DNA of 64,000 bases from Halobacteriales archaeon QS_5_68_33 (GTDB lineage Archaea > Halobacteriota > Halobacteria > Halobacteriales > Haloarculaceae): the NCBI GenBank assembly GCA_003023785.1, contig PXRS01000032.1:1-64000 (forward strand), written 5' to 3'. A program made the translations under genes and the position numbers. This document shows positions 56,616 to 64,000 of this stretch, piece by piece (the stretch's first letter is position 1; the number at the start of each line of letters is the position of its first letter). The notes below the pieces were generated by a model that was given only the letters and a program-made list of their open reading frames with translations, did no database searches and had not been told where the DNA came from.

Positions 56616-57317
56616 TCAGACGGCCAGGTACTGCGCGATGGCGTCCTCGTCGGTCAGTTCGGGACCGGTGAGTTCGTCGGCGATCTCGCCCCGGTCTATC
56701 GCGTAACAGCGGTCGGCCATCGTGCGGATGACTCCGAGGTTCTGCTCGACGAACAGCACCGTCGTCCTCAATTCGTCGTTGATCGCGCGGATGTCCTCGC
56801 TGATCCGGTCGACGATCGAGGGCTGGACACCCTCGCTGGGTTCGTCTAGCAGGAGCAGGTCGGGGTCGCCGACGAGCGCGCGGCCGATGGCGAGCATCTG
56901 CTGTTGCCCGCCGGAGAGCGTGCCGCCGTCCTGGTCGGCGCGCTCCTCCAGGACGGGAAAGAGGTCGTACACCTCCTCGTAACGGGTCACGTCGCTGTCG
57001 CCGCCGACGTGTTCGCCCATCTGCAGATTCTGCTCGACGGTGAGTCCGGGGAAGATGTCCCGGCCCTGCGGGATGTAGCCGATCCCCTCGCGGGCGCGGA
57101 CGTCCGGCGGGTCGTCCGTGACGTCCCGGCCGTCGTAGGTGACCGTCCCCTCGGTGGGTTCGAGCAGGCCCATGGCGGTCTTCAGCAGGGTGGTCTTGCC
57201 GACGCCGTTCTTGCCGACGACGCCGACGATCTCGCCCTCCTCGACCGCGAGGTCGATCCCCCGGAGGACAGGGGTGTCGTAGCCGACGGTCACGTCCTCC
57301 AGCGCGAGGACCGTCAC
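56616..57317 (-). CDS. urtE: Urea/branched-chain amide ABC transporter ATP-binding protein
   Basis: GVVGKNGVGKTTLLKTAMGLL; LSGGQQQMLAIGRALVGDP; position in the operon. Confidence 0.88.
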   Translation of the reverse strand: MTVLALEDVTVGYDTPVLRGIDLAVEEGEIVGVVGKNGVGKTTLLKTAMGLLEPTEGTVTYDGRDVTDDPPDVRAREGIGYIPQGRDIFPGLTVEQNLQMGEHVGGDSDVTRYEEVYDLFPVLEERADQDGGTLSGGQQQMLAIGRALVGDPDLLLLDEPSEGVQPSIVDRISEDIRAINDELRTTVLFVEQNLGVIRTMADRCYAIDRGEIADELTGPELTDEDAIAQYLAV

Positions 57318-58129
57318 CGGCGGTCACCTCCCGAGTCGCCGTCGGTTCCCAGGTAGATCCGCTGTATCGCCGGGTCGGACTCGATCTCCTCGGTCGAGCC
57401 CTCTCGGAAGATATCGCCCTCGTGGAGGACCGTCACCTTGTCGGCGATCTCGGCGACAAAGTCGGTGTCGTGTTCGATGACGACGAAGGCGATCCCCTCC
57501 TCGTCGTTGAGCCGCGTCACCCGGTCGGCGATCTCCGACCGCTCCTCGACCGAGAGGCCCGCGACGGGCTCGTCGAGCAGGAGGAGGTCCGGTTCCAGCG
57601 AGGCGACCATGCTGATCTCGAGTTGCTGCTGCTGGCCGTGTGAGAGGCTGCTGGCGGGGACCTCCTCGCAGCCCGCGAGACCTGCGGCCTCGATCGACTC
57701 GGCGACGAGGCGGCGGCGTTCCTCGCCGTCGGCGAACTGCTGGACCGGGAGGCGAGCGTTCTCCCGGACCGTGAGGTCGCCGTACACCGACGGGACCTGG
57801 AACTTCATGCTGATGCCGCGCCCGACGCGCTCGTTCGGGGCGAGGCCGGTGATGTCGTGACCGTCGTAGTAGATCCGGCCGTCGGTCGGCGTCAGGGTGC
57901 CGGTGATGAGCTTCAGCAGCGTCGATTTCCCGGCTCCGTTGGGACCGATGAGACAGCGCAGTTCGCCCTCGTCGACGCCGAAGTCGATCTCGTCCGTGGC
58001 GGTGAACCCGCCGAAGGTCTTGACGAGGCCGTCGGTCCGGAGCAGGGTATCGGTCCGGTCGCCGGTGGCCTTCTCGGCGGCGGTCTGGCGGACGTTCGGG
58101 TCCAGCCGCTTGGACTCGGCGTCGCTCAC
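57314..58129 (-). CDS. urtD: Urea/branched-chain amide ABC transporter ATP-binding protein
   Basis: IGPNGAGKSTLLKLITGTLTPTDG; LSHGQQQQLEI. Confidence 0.88.
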   Translation of the reverse strand: MSDAESKRLDPNVRQTAAEKATGDRTDTLLRTDGLVKTFGGFTATDEIDFGVDEGELRCLIGPNGAGKSTLLKLITGTLTPTDGRIYYDGHDITGLAPNERVGRGISMKFQVPSVYGDLTVRENARLPVQQFADGEERRRLVAESIEAAGLAGCEEVPASSLSHGQQQQLEISMVASLEPDLLLLDEPVAGLSVEERSEIADRVTRLNDEEGIAFVVIEHDTDFVAEIADKVTVLHEGDIFREGSTEEIESDPAIQRIYLGTDGDSGGDRR

Positions 58130-59283
58130 GAGTCACTCACCTCCGCGCGGGCGTCCGGCCCGTCGACGTCGGCCACCGGGACCTGGCTGCCCGAGAGGCG
58201 CTCGTCGATCCAGGGGACGATCCCGCCGGGTAGAAAGAGGATAGACAGCAGGAGCAGGGCGCCGACGGCGACCAGCGCCAGTTCGCCGCCCAGCGCCAAG
58301 CGGACGTACTCGACGCCGATCGTGGCGACGACCGCCCCGAGCAGGCTCTTGCGACCGCCCACGCTCACCCAGACGACCGGCAGAGTCGCGAAGTACAGCT
58401 GGAACACCGACGGGTCGATGTAGACGTTCCGCGCTGCGTAGAGCACGCCCGCGAGGCCGGCAAGTCCGCCGCCGATCGTGAAGGCGACGAGTTTGGCCCG
58501 CTCCACGTTGTAGCCGAACATCATGGTCCGGTCCTCGTCCTCGCGGATCGCGACCAGCACGCGCCCGAAGTCCGTGTTGACGAGTACCCGCAGCCCGAGG
58601 TACGCGAGCAGCAGGACCACGAGCGACAGGTAGTAAAACGGGTCGAAGGTCCGGGTTCCCAGCAGCGGGACGAACACCTCGTAGTCGTTGAAGACGAACT
58701 GGAAGGTGAACACTCCCTCCACGCCGAGCGTGAGCAGCGGGATCGCCGGCATCCCGTTGAACCCGCCCAGCGCGGCCTCCCCGATGGTCCACTCCGAACC
58801 GGCCGTCTGGGACATGAACGTGAGCATCACCAGCGTCGAGACGAGGGTGATGATCGTGACGTAGACGTTCCTGACGCCGCCGTAGAACATGAAGTACCCG
58901 AGCAGTCCCGCGACGACGGCGCCGGCGACGGTGCCCGCGATGACGGCACCGGTGATGCCCCCCGGTGTCGGGAAGTTGATCGAGACGACGCCGAAGGTGT
59001 AGGCGCCGATCCCGAAGAACACGACCTGTCCGAAGCTCAGGACGCCGGCGTAGCCCCAGACGAGCGACAGCGAGAGGCCGAGCAGCGCCAGGACCAGAAA
59101 CAGCGAGAACTGGGCACCGGTCCCGCCCGTGGCGATCGGGAGCGCGACGAGCGCCAGCACGGCCACGGCGAACCCGACCCAGTACCGTCGGGAGTTCCCG
59201 ACGGTGTTCGGGCCCTCCAGTCGGCGCCGGAGGCGGGCGAGCGGCGACCCGGAGTGCTCGCCGGTCGACGGCTCCGTGGCCAT
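58126..59283 (-). CDS. urtC: Urea/branched-chain amide ABC transporter permease
   Basis: LLGLSLSLVWGYAGVLSFGQVVFFGIGAYTFG. Confidence 0.88.
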   Translation of the reverse strand: MATEPSTGEHSGSPLARLRRRLEGPNTVGNSRRYWVGFAVAVLALVALPIATGGTGAQFSLFLVLALLGLSLSLVWGYAGVLSFGQVVFFGIGAYTFGVVSINFPTPGGITGAVIAGTVAGAVVAGLLGYFMFYGGVRNVYVTIITLVSTLVMLTFMSQTAGSEWTIGEAALGGFNGMPAIPLLTLGVEGVFTFQFVFNDYEVFVPLLGTRTFDPFYYLSLVVLLLAYLGLRVLVNTDFGRVLVAIREDEDRTMMFGYNVERAKLVAFTIGGGLAGLAGVLYAARNVYIDPSVFQLYFATLPVVWVSVGGRKSLLGAVVATIGVEYVRLALGGELALVAVGALLLLSILFLPGGIVPWIDERLSGSQVPVADVDGPDARAEVSDS

Positions 59284-60297
59284 CTACGACCCCTCCTCGA
59301 TGCGGTCGCGCACTCTGTCGACAACGCCGGTGATCCCGCCCGGCAGGAACCGGAGCGCGAGCATGGCGGCGAAAAGCAGCGCGATCCGGCCGGCGAACTC
59401 CCCGAACTGGTCGGAGAAGAGCGCGTCGACGGGACCGAGCAGCAGGCCCGACAGCGACGTCCCGACGACGACGCTCGCCCCGCCGACGACGACGGCGACG
59501 AACGCCTCGACGAGGAACTGGTCGCCCAGCGTCGGCTGCATCGACAGCAGCGGGGCGAACAGCGCGCCGGTAAAGCCCGCCAGTCCCGACCCGATCGCGA
59601 ACGTGACCATGTAGACCCGTTCGGTGTCGACGCCGAGAGCTTTCGCGGTCTCCTCGTCCTGCATCGTCGCGCGGACGCGCGTGCCGAACGTCGTCTGCGT
59701 GAACAGCACGTACACAAGCGCGAGCACGCCGGCCGCGACGCCCACGAGGGCAATGCGGTAGTCCGGATACCCCGCGGTGGACCCGAACGGGACGCCGATC
59801 TGCTCGATCGAGTTGCCGAAGACGATGCGAGCGCCCTGGGTCATGATGAGGCTCAGGCCGAACGTCGCCACCATCGAGTCCGCGAGCCGGTCGTAAAAGG
59901 GCGTGATCAGGTCGCGCCCGACCGTCCGCCGGCCGATCCAGTTGGGTACGAACCCCGAAATGACGACCCGTTCGACGGTCAGCCCGAACAGCGCGGTCAC
60001 GAGCGCGCCGACCCCCATCGCGAGCGGGAGCGGGAGCCCGCCCTTGACCGCCGACAGCGTCGTCGCGTACGCGCCGAGGAGGATGAACTCCCCGTGTGCG
60101 AGGTTGATCACGCCCATGATCCCGAAGATGATCGCGAGGCCCACCGCCGCCAGGACGACGAACGAGACCGCGTAGGAGACGCGGAACGTGAGGTTCGGGT
60201 CGACGAGGACGCCGACCGCGAGCGACGCGACGACCGCCACGACGGCTCCGAGGCCGTAGCGGACCTGAAACGCCTGCTGTTTCAGGCCGTTCGACAT
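59284..60297 (-). CDS. urtB: Urea/branched-chain amide ABC transporter permease
   Basis: IFGIMGVINLAHGEFILLGAYATTL; LLFAAMLALRFLPGGITG. Confidence 0.88.
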   Translation of the reverse strand: MSNGLKQQAFQVRYGLGAVVAVVASLAVGVLVDPNLTFRVSYAVSFVVLAAVGLAIIFGIMGVINLAHGEFILLGAYATTLSAVKGGLPLPLAMGVGALVTALFGLTVERVVISGFVPNWIGRRTVGRDLITPFYDRLADSMVATFGLSLIMTQGARIVFGNSIEQIGVPFGSTAGYPDYRIALVGVAAGVLALVYVLFTQTTFGTRVRATMQDEETAKALGVDTERVYMVTFAIGSGLAGFTGALFAPLLSMQPTLGDQFLVEAFVAVVVGGASVVVGTSLSGLLLGPVDALFSDQFGEFAGRIALLFAAMLALRFLPGGITGVVDRVRDRIEEGS

Positions 60298-60298
60298 G

Positions 60299-61678
60299 TC
60301 ACTCCGCCTCCTCGTAGAAGTCGACCGGCGTATACTGGGTCTGTTCGTCCTCCTGAGTCAGGTCGCAGCCGACCGTCTCCGAGAGGAACTGCTCGGGGAT
60401 CTTCCGGTTCTCGACGGCCTCGATGTTGTGCTCTTCGTCCGCGCGGAGCACCCACATGTGGTGGTCGACGTGGTGGGTCTCGGGATCGAGTTCGATCGAC
60501 TCGCCCTCGGGGGCTTCGGGCGCCCGGTCGCCGCTGAGGCTGATGCCCGACTCCAGGGCCTCGATGACTTCCGGCTGTTCGAGCGTGCCGGCCTGCTCGA
60601 CGGCCTCCTTGTACATGTAGGTCGTGAAGTAGTTGGTCTCGGCCTCCTCGTTGAGGTAGGGGGCGTCGGGGTACATCTCGAAGTAGCGGTCGACGAACCC
60701 GCCCTCTCTGGTGTTGGCCTCGGTCGGGACCTCCTCCATGTAGTTGACGCCGGCGTAGATGTTGGCCATCGCGGGCGGGTCGATCCGCCGGTGCTCGTAG
60801 CCCTGGGCCATCGCCGTCGAGGTGCCGATCGGCACGTCCAGGCCCGAAGAGGCCTTCTGTTCGTAGAACGCGGTGTGGTTCGCGCCCACGAGCATCGACA
60901 TCACGAAGTCCGGGTCGGCGTCCTGGATGTTGCTGATCGTCGAGCCGAAACTGGACTCGCTGAGCGGGATGAACTCCTCGCCGACCACTTCGGCGTCGTT
61001 CTCGTTGGCTAGGACCTTCACCCAGTCGGCCGACAGTTGGCCGAAGTTGTAGTCGGCCGCGATGGTGTAGATCCGGGGGCCGAACTCCTCGCGCAGGTAC
61101 GGGAGGACGCTCCCGAGCTGCTGGCGGGCGGTCGGTCCACAGGCGAACGTCGTCCAGTCACAGACACCGCCCTCGTACTGGGTCGTGTAGAAGTACAGCT
61201 GTTCGTTGCGGTTGATGACCGGCCGGATCGCCTCGCGCGTCGCCGACGAGTACCCCGCCCAGAGGACGTCGACGTCCTCCTCGTTGATGAACTCCCGCGT
61301 GAGTTCCTGGTAGCGCTGGTTGTCCGACTGGGGGTCCCGGGAGACGGCCTCGATTTCCCTGCCGTCGATACCCCCGTCGTTGTTTATCTCCTCGATCGCG
61401 AGCATCGACGCCTTGTGCTTCGGGTCGCCGACGAGCGCGAAGTTCCCGGATTGGTCCTCGAGGACGCCGATCTTCACGGTATCGGCACTGCTCATCGTGT
61501 CCGTTGTCGCCCCGCCGCCACCGCCGCTATCGCCGCCACCGCCGCCACCGCCGCCACCGCCGTCACCGCCGCCACCGTCGCCGTCACTGGCCTGGGAACA
61601 CCCCGCGAGCGCCGACGCCATCGCTGCACCGCCGACCGTGAGAAACCGCCTGCGGCTGACCGACGACCGGTCGCTCAT
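60299..61678 (-). CDS. urtA: Urea/short-chain amide ABC transporter substrate-binding lipoprotein (Tat)
   Basis: SRRRFLTVGGAAMASALAGC Tat lipobox; Gly-rich linker; FYTTQYEGGVCDWTTFACGPTARQQLG. Confidence 0.88.
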   Translation of the reverse strand: MSDRSSVSRRRFLTVGGAAMASALAGCSQASDGDGGGGDGGGGGGGGGGDSGGGGGATTDTMSSADTVKIGVLEDQSGNFALVGDPKHKASMLAIEEINNDGGIDGREIEAVSRDPQSDNQRYQELTREFINEEDVDVLWAGYSSATREAIRPVINRNEQLYFYTTQYEGGVCDWTTFACGPTARQQLGSVLPYLREEFGPRIYTIAADYNFGQLSADWVKVLANENDAEVVGEEFIPLSESSFGSTISNIQDADPDFVMSMLVGANHTAFYEQKASSGLDVPIGTSTAMAQGYEHRRIDPPAMANIYAGVNYMEEVPTEANTREGGFVDRYFEMYPDAPYLNEEAETNYFTTYMYKEAVEQAGTLEQPEVIEALESGISLSGDRAPEAPEGESIELDPETHHVDHHMWVLRADEEHNIEAVENRKIPEQFLSETVGCDLTQEDEQTQYTPVDFYEEAE

Positions 61679-61758
61679 CGGCTCCCCCCGAGATATTTAC
61701 GTTCGAATGCTTTTCTCCCACTGAATGCGTTTTTCGTCCACCCATCTCCGACAAACGG

Positions 61759-61792
61759 AACGTGATCGTCGATCATTTCCGGACGTCACGTT
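61759..61792. promoter_or_regulatory. Inverted repeat upstream of urtA
   Basis: AACGTGA-N20-TCACGTT, with nested TGATC-gtc-GATCA, 81-114 nt upstream of the urtA start. Confidence 0.45.
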
Positions 61793-62037
61793 GATTCTAC
61801 AGGGGATACTTAAGGTTTTATACTCGTATGTTACAGATATTTAGGTATGTTCTCGATAATATAAGGTCTTTAGTACTGTTGGAAAATGAGAAGAATATGA
61901 GGCTGTTTTACGATTAGAAGTGGATGAATGAAAACCATGGGGAGGTGGACGATAGTCCAGTTCTGGGGGTGACGTGTCACCGACAGTGTGATACATGGGA
62001 CTGACCCGGTTCGACAGCAAGCGGTCGTCAGTCGCGT

Positions 62038-62448
62038 TCAGCTGTCGACGATGACCACTTTCACCTGCCGGACGCCGTCCAGTGCCCGAAGTCGGTTGGC
62101 GAGTTCGGTGATCGCCGACCCCGGACCGTCGACGACGAGTGTCTCCATGCAGGTCTCGTGCGAGAGGTGGATGTGCTGGACCGACGTGATGTGGTCGGCC
62201 ATCTCGTGTTGGATCGTCTGGAGCGCGTCGGCGACCCCGTCGACGTGGTGGTCGTGGACGACGACGACCGTCCCGCGGTGAACCGTCTCGTCTCCTGTCT
62301 CCCACTCGTAGACCGAGAAGAAGTCCCGCAGCGCGTCGCGGATCGCCTCCGACCGGCTGGCGTACTCCCAGTCGTCGACGATGCCGTCCAGTCGCTCGAC
62401 CATCGACGGCGGGAGCGTCAGACTGATCCGGTCTACGTCCTCTCCCAT
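62038..62448 (-). CDS. nikR: NikR-type nickel-responsive regulator
   Basis: RISLTLPPSMVERLDGIVDDWEYASRSEAIRDALRDF (RHH); HDHHVDGVADALQTIQHEMADHITSVQHIHLSHETCMETLVVDG. Confidence 0.92.
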   Translation of the reverse strand: MGEDVDRISLTLPPSMVERLDGIVDDWEYASRSEAIRDALRDFFSVYEWETGDETVHRGTVVVVHDHHVDGVADALQTIQHEMADHITSVQHIHLSHETCMETLVVDGPGSAITELANRLRALDGVRQVKVVIVDS

Positions 62449-62526
62449 ACCCCCGATTGACCGTCCCCCCTCATGAGGCTTGATACCCGCGGCGTCCACG
62501 TCGCCCGCGGGCGGCGGCGTGACGGG

Positions 62527-62552
62527 TAATACTACACCGACGAAAAGTATTA
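62527..62552. promoter_or_regulatory. Putative NikR operator
   Basis: Perfect TAATACT-N12-AGTATTA in the nikR/nikM divergent intergenic region. Confidence 0.65.
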
Positions 62553-62577
62553 TCAGGTCGCTCCCGGAAGCAGCGGT

Positions 62578-63216
62578 ATGCACATCCCGGACGGGTACGT
62601 CAACCTGTCGGTGGCCGTCACAGTGGCCGTCGTGACGGTGGTCGTACTGGCGGTCGCCGCGCGCCGCGTGGACGGCGACATCGACGGGGAGCGCGCCCCG
62701 CTGGTCGGCGTCGTCGCGGCCGGTATCTTCGCCGCACAGATGTTGAACTGGCCCATCCCGGGCGGCACGAGTGCCCACTTCGTCGGCGGGGCGCTCGCGG
62801 CCGTCCTCCTGGGACCGCACCTCGGCGCGCTGGCCGTCGCGACGGTCGTGACCGTCCAGAGCCTCGTCTTCGGCGACGGCGGAGTGGTCGTCCTCGGCGC
62901 GAACGTGTTCAATATGGCGGTCATCGAGGTGTACGTCGGCTACGCGGTCTATCGGCTCCTCGCCCCCTACAGCCGGTTCGGTGCCGCCTTCGCCGCCGGC
63001 TGGCTCGGGATCACAGCGGGGGCCGTGGCGGCCGCGCTGCAACTGGGCGTCTCGTCGGCGTTCGCCTACGAGACGCTGACCGTCCTCGCAGTCATGGGCG
63101 TCAGCCACCTCCTGCTGGGTCTGGTCGAGGGTGCGATCACGGCCGTCGTCTCCCGGTCGCTGGTCGACGCGCGGCCCGACCTCTGGCCCGACCGGACGGA
63201 GGTGAGCGCCCGATGA
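62578..63216 (+). CDS. nikM: Nickel/cobalt ECF transporter substrate component CbiM/NikM
   Basis: MHIPDGYVNLSVAVTVAVV...NWPIPGGTSAHFVGGALAAVLLGP. Confidence 0.9.
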   Translation: MHIPDGYVNLSVAVTVAVVTVVVLAVAARRVDGDIDGERAPLVGVVAAGIFAAQMLNWPIPGGTSAHFVGGALAAVLLGPHLGALAVATVVTVQSLVFGDGGVVVLGANVFNMAVIEVYVGYAVYRLLAPYSRFGAAFAAGWLGITAGAVAAALQLGVSSAFAYETLTVLAVMGVSHLLLGLVEGAITAVVSRSLVDARPDLWPDRTEVSAR

Positions 63217-63581
63217 CCGAGTCGGGAACGCCCGACGGGCCCGACGGGCCCGACGCGTCCCCGGGCGGCCGGACTGGCGGTCCGCCCGACTGGTTCCGGT
63301 CGGCGCTACTCGTCCTGCTCGCCCTGGTCGTCCTCGCGCCCGTCTTCGGCTGGGCGGCCGGCCAGGTCGGCTACGCCGAACCGATGGAGAACGCCGCCGA
63401 GGCGACGGGTGCGGCCGACCAAGCCGACGCCCTCCACCACGGACTCATGCCGGACTACAGCGTCCCCGGACTCGGGAGCGCCGCGGGGACGCTCGTCGCC
63501 GCGCTGGCCGGGACGGCCCTGACACTCGCGGTCGCGACGGGATTCGGTCGCCTCCTCGCCAACGGGAACGGTGCGGACTGA
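63213..63581 (+). CDS. nikN: PDGLE/CbiN-like component of the nickel/cobalt transporter
   Basis: LFGWAAGQVGYAEPMENAAE...HGLMPDYSVPGLG; between nikM and nikQ. Confidence 0.85.
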   Translation: MTESGTPDGPDGPDASPGGRTGGPPDWFRSALLVLLALVVLAPVFGWAAGQVGYAEPMENAAEATGAADQADALHHGLMPDYSVPGLGSAAGTLVAALAGTALTLAVATGFGRLLANGNGAD

Positions 63582-64000
63582 CGTCCTCTCGCGGACGGTT
63601 GCGGACCTGTCCGCACGCGTCCGCTGGGTCCTGCTCGCCGAGCGGGGCGCCGAGCGCGACGGCCTCCTCCAGCGGGTCGCGCCCGGCGTCAAACTCGCCG
63701 GGACCGTCGCGCTCGTCGTCGTCGCAGTGACCCGCGCGACCCTCGGCGGGGCAGCAGCGATGCTCGCGCTCGCGGTCGCGCTGGCAGCGGCGTCACGGCT
63801 TCCGCCCCGTGCCGTCGCCGGTCGCGTCGGCGGGCCGACCCTCGTCGCGGCCGTCGTCGTCGCACCGCAGGCGGCGTTGCTCCCGGGTCCGTCGCTGTGG
63901 GGCACACCGCTGACGACGACCGGCACGACGTACGTCCTCGTCTTCGTCACTCGCGTCGCCGCGGCCGCGACTCTCCTGACAGTGCTGGTCCTGACTACCC
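63571..64000 (+). CDS. nikQ: CbiQ/NikQ ECF transporter T component (partial, runs off the window)
   Basis: GTG start overlapping nikN; VRTDVLSRTVADLSARVRWVLLAERGAERDGLLQRVAPGVKLAGTVALVVV. Confidence 0.8.
   Translation, partial: MRTDVLSRTVADLSARVRWVLLAERGAERDGLLQRVAPGVKLAGTVALVVVAVTRATLGGAAAMLALAVALAAASRLPPRAVAGRVGGPTLVAAVVVAPQAALLPGPSLWGTPLTTTGTTYVLVFVTRVAAAATLLTVLVLTT

Noticed and set aside
61841-62305. 154-aa minus-strand ORF
   Set aside because: Overlaps nikR in another frame and AT-rich intergenic sequence; no support.
1-64000. CRISPR array
   Set aside because: No regularly spaced direct repeats; the repeats found are dispersed inverted-repeat elements.

Overview
The window is 64 kb of a high-GC haloarchaeal chromosome (acidic proteomes, HalOD1/HalX/DUF7344 domains, PGF-CTERM, Tat lipoprotein). 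Most of it is ordinary core metabolism: lysA-dapE, purB, a PurN-PurH fusion, a FolC-FolP fusion, the mevalonate kinase / isopentenyl-phosphate kinase / RNase J / IdsA isoprenoid cluster, btuFCD, rhomboid-nfi, glycerate kinase, Get3, an XPD-like helicase, a PIN-KH ATPase, an agmatinase-PhoU-SSS transporter block, urtABCDE and nikR-nikMNQ. The signal I consider least explained by known features is a set of dispersed intergenic inverted-repeat elements (about 75-115 bp, four architectures, more than 12 copies or fragments). Three of the four have ends reading TGATAC[G/T]G[T/C]CGG. In ten cases the terminal TGA of an element is the stop codon of the neighbouring gene, and one copy supplies the stop codons of both convergent genes (45057-45134). 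Copies show paired (compensatory) substitutions and are sometimes fused end to end. I also found a bipartite promoter motif shared with identical spacing by the agmatinase and SSS-transporter genes, a putative NikR operator, and several decayed or frameshifted genes (hemL, nadE remnant, pilin/beta-helix, DUF7522-like, P450-isochorismatase chimera). All family names are from reading the translations; no database search was possible.
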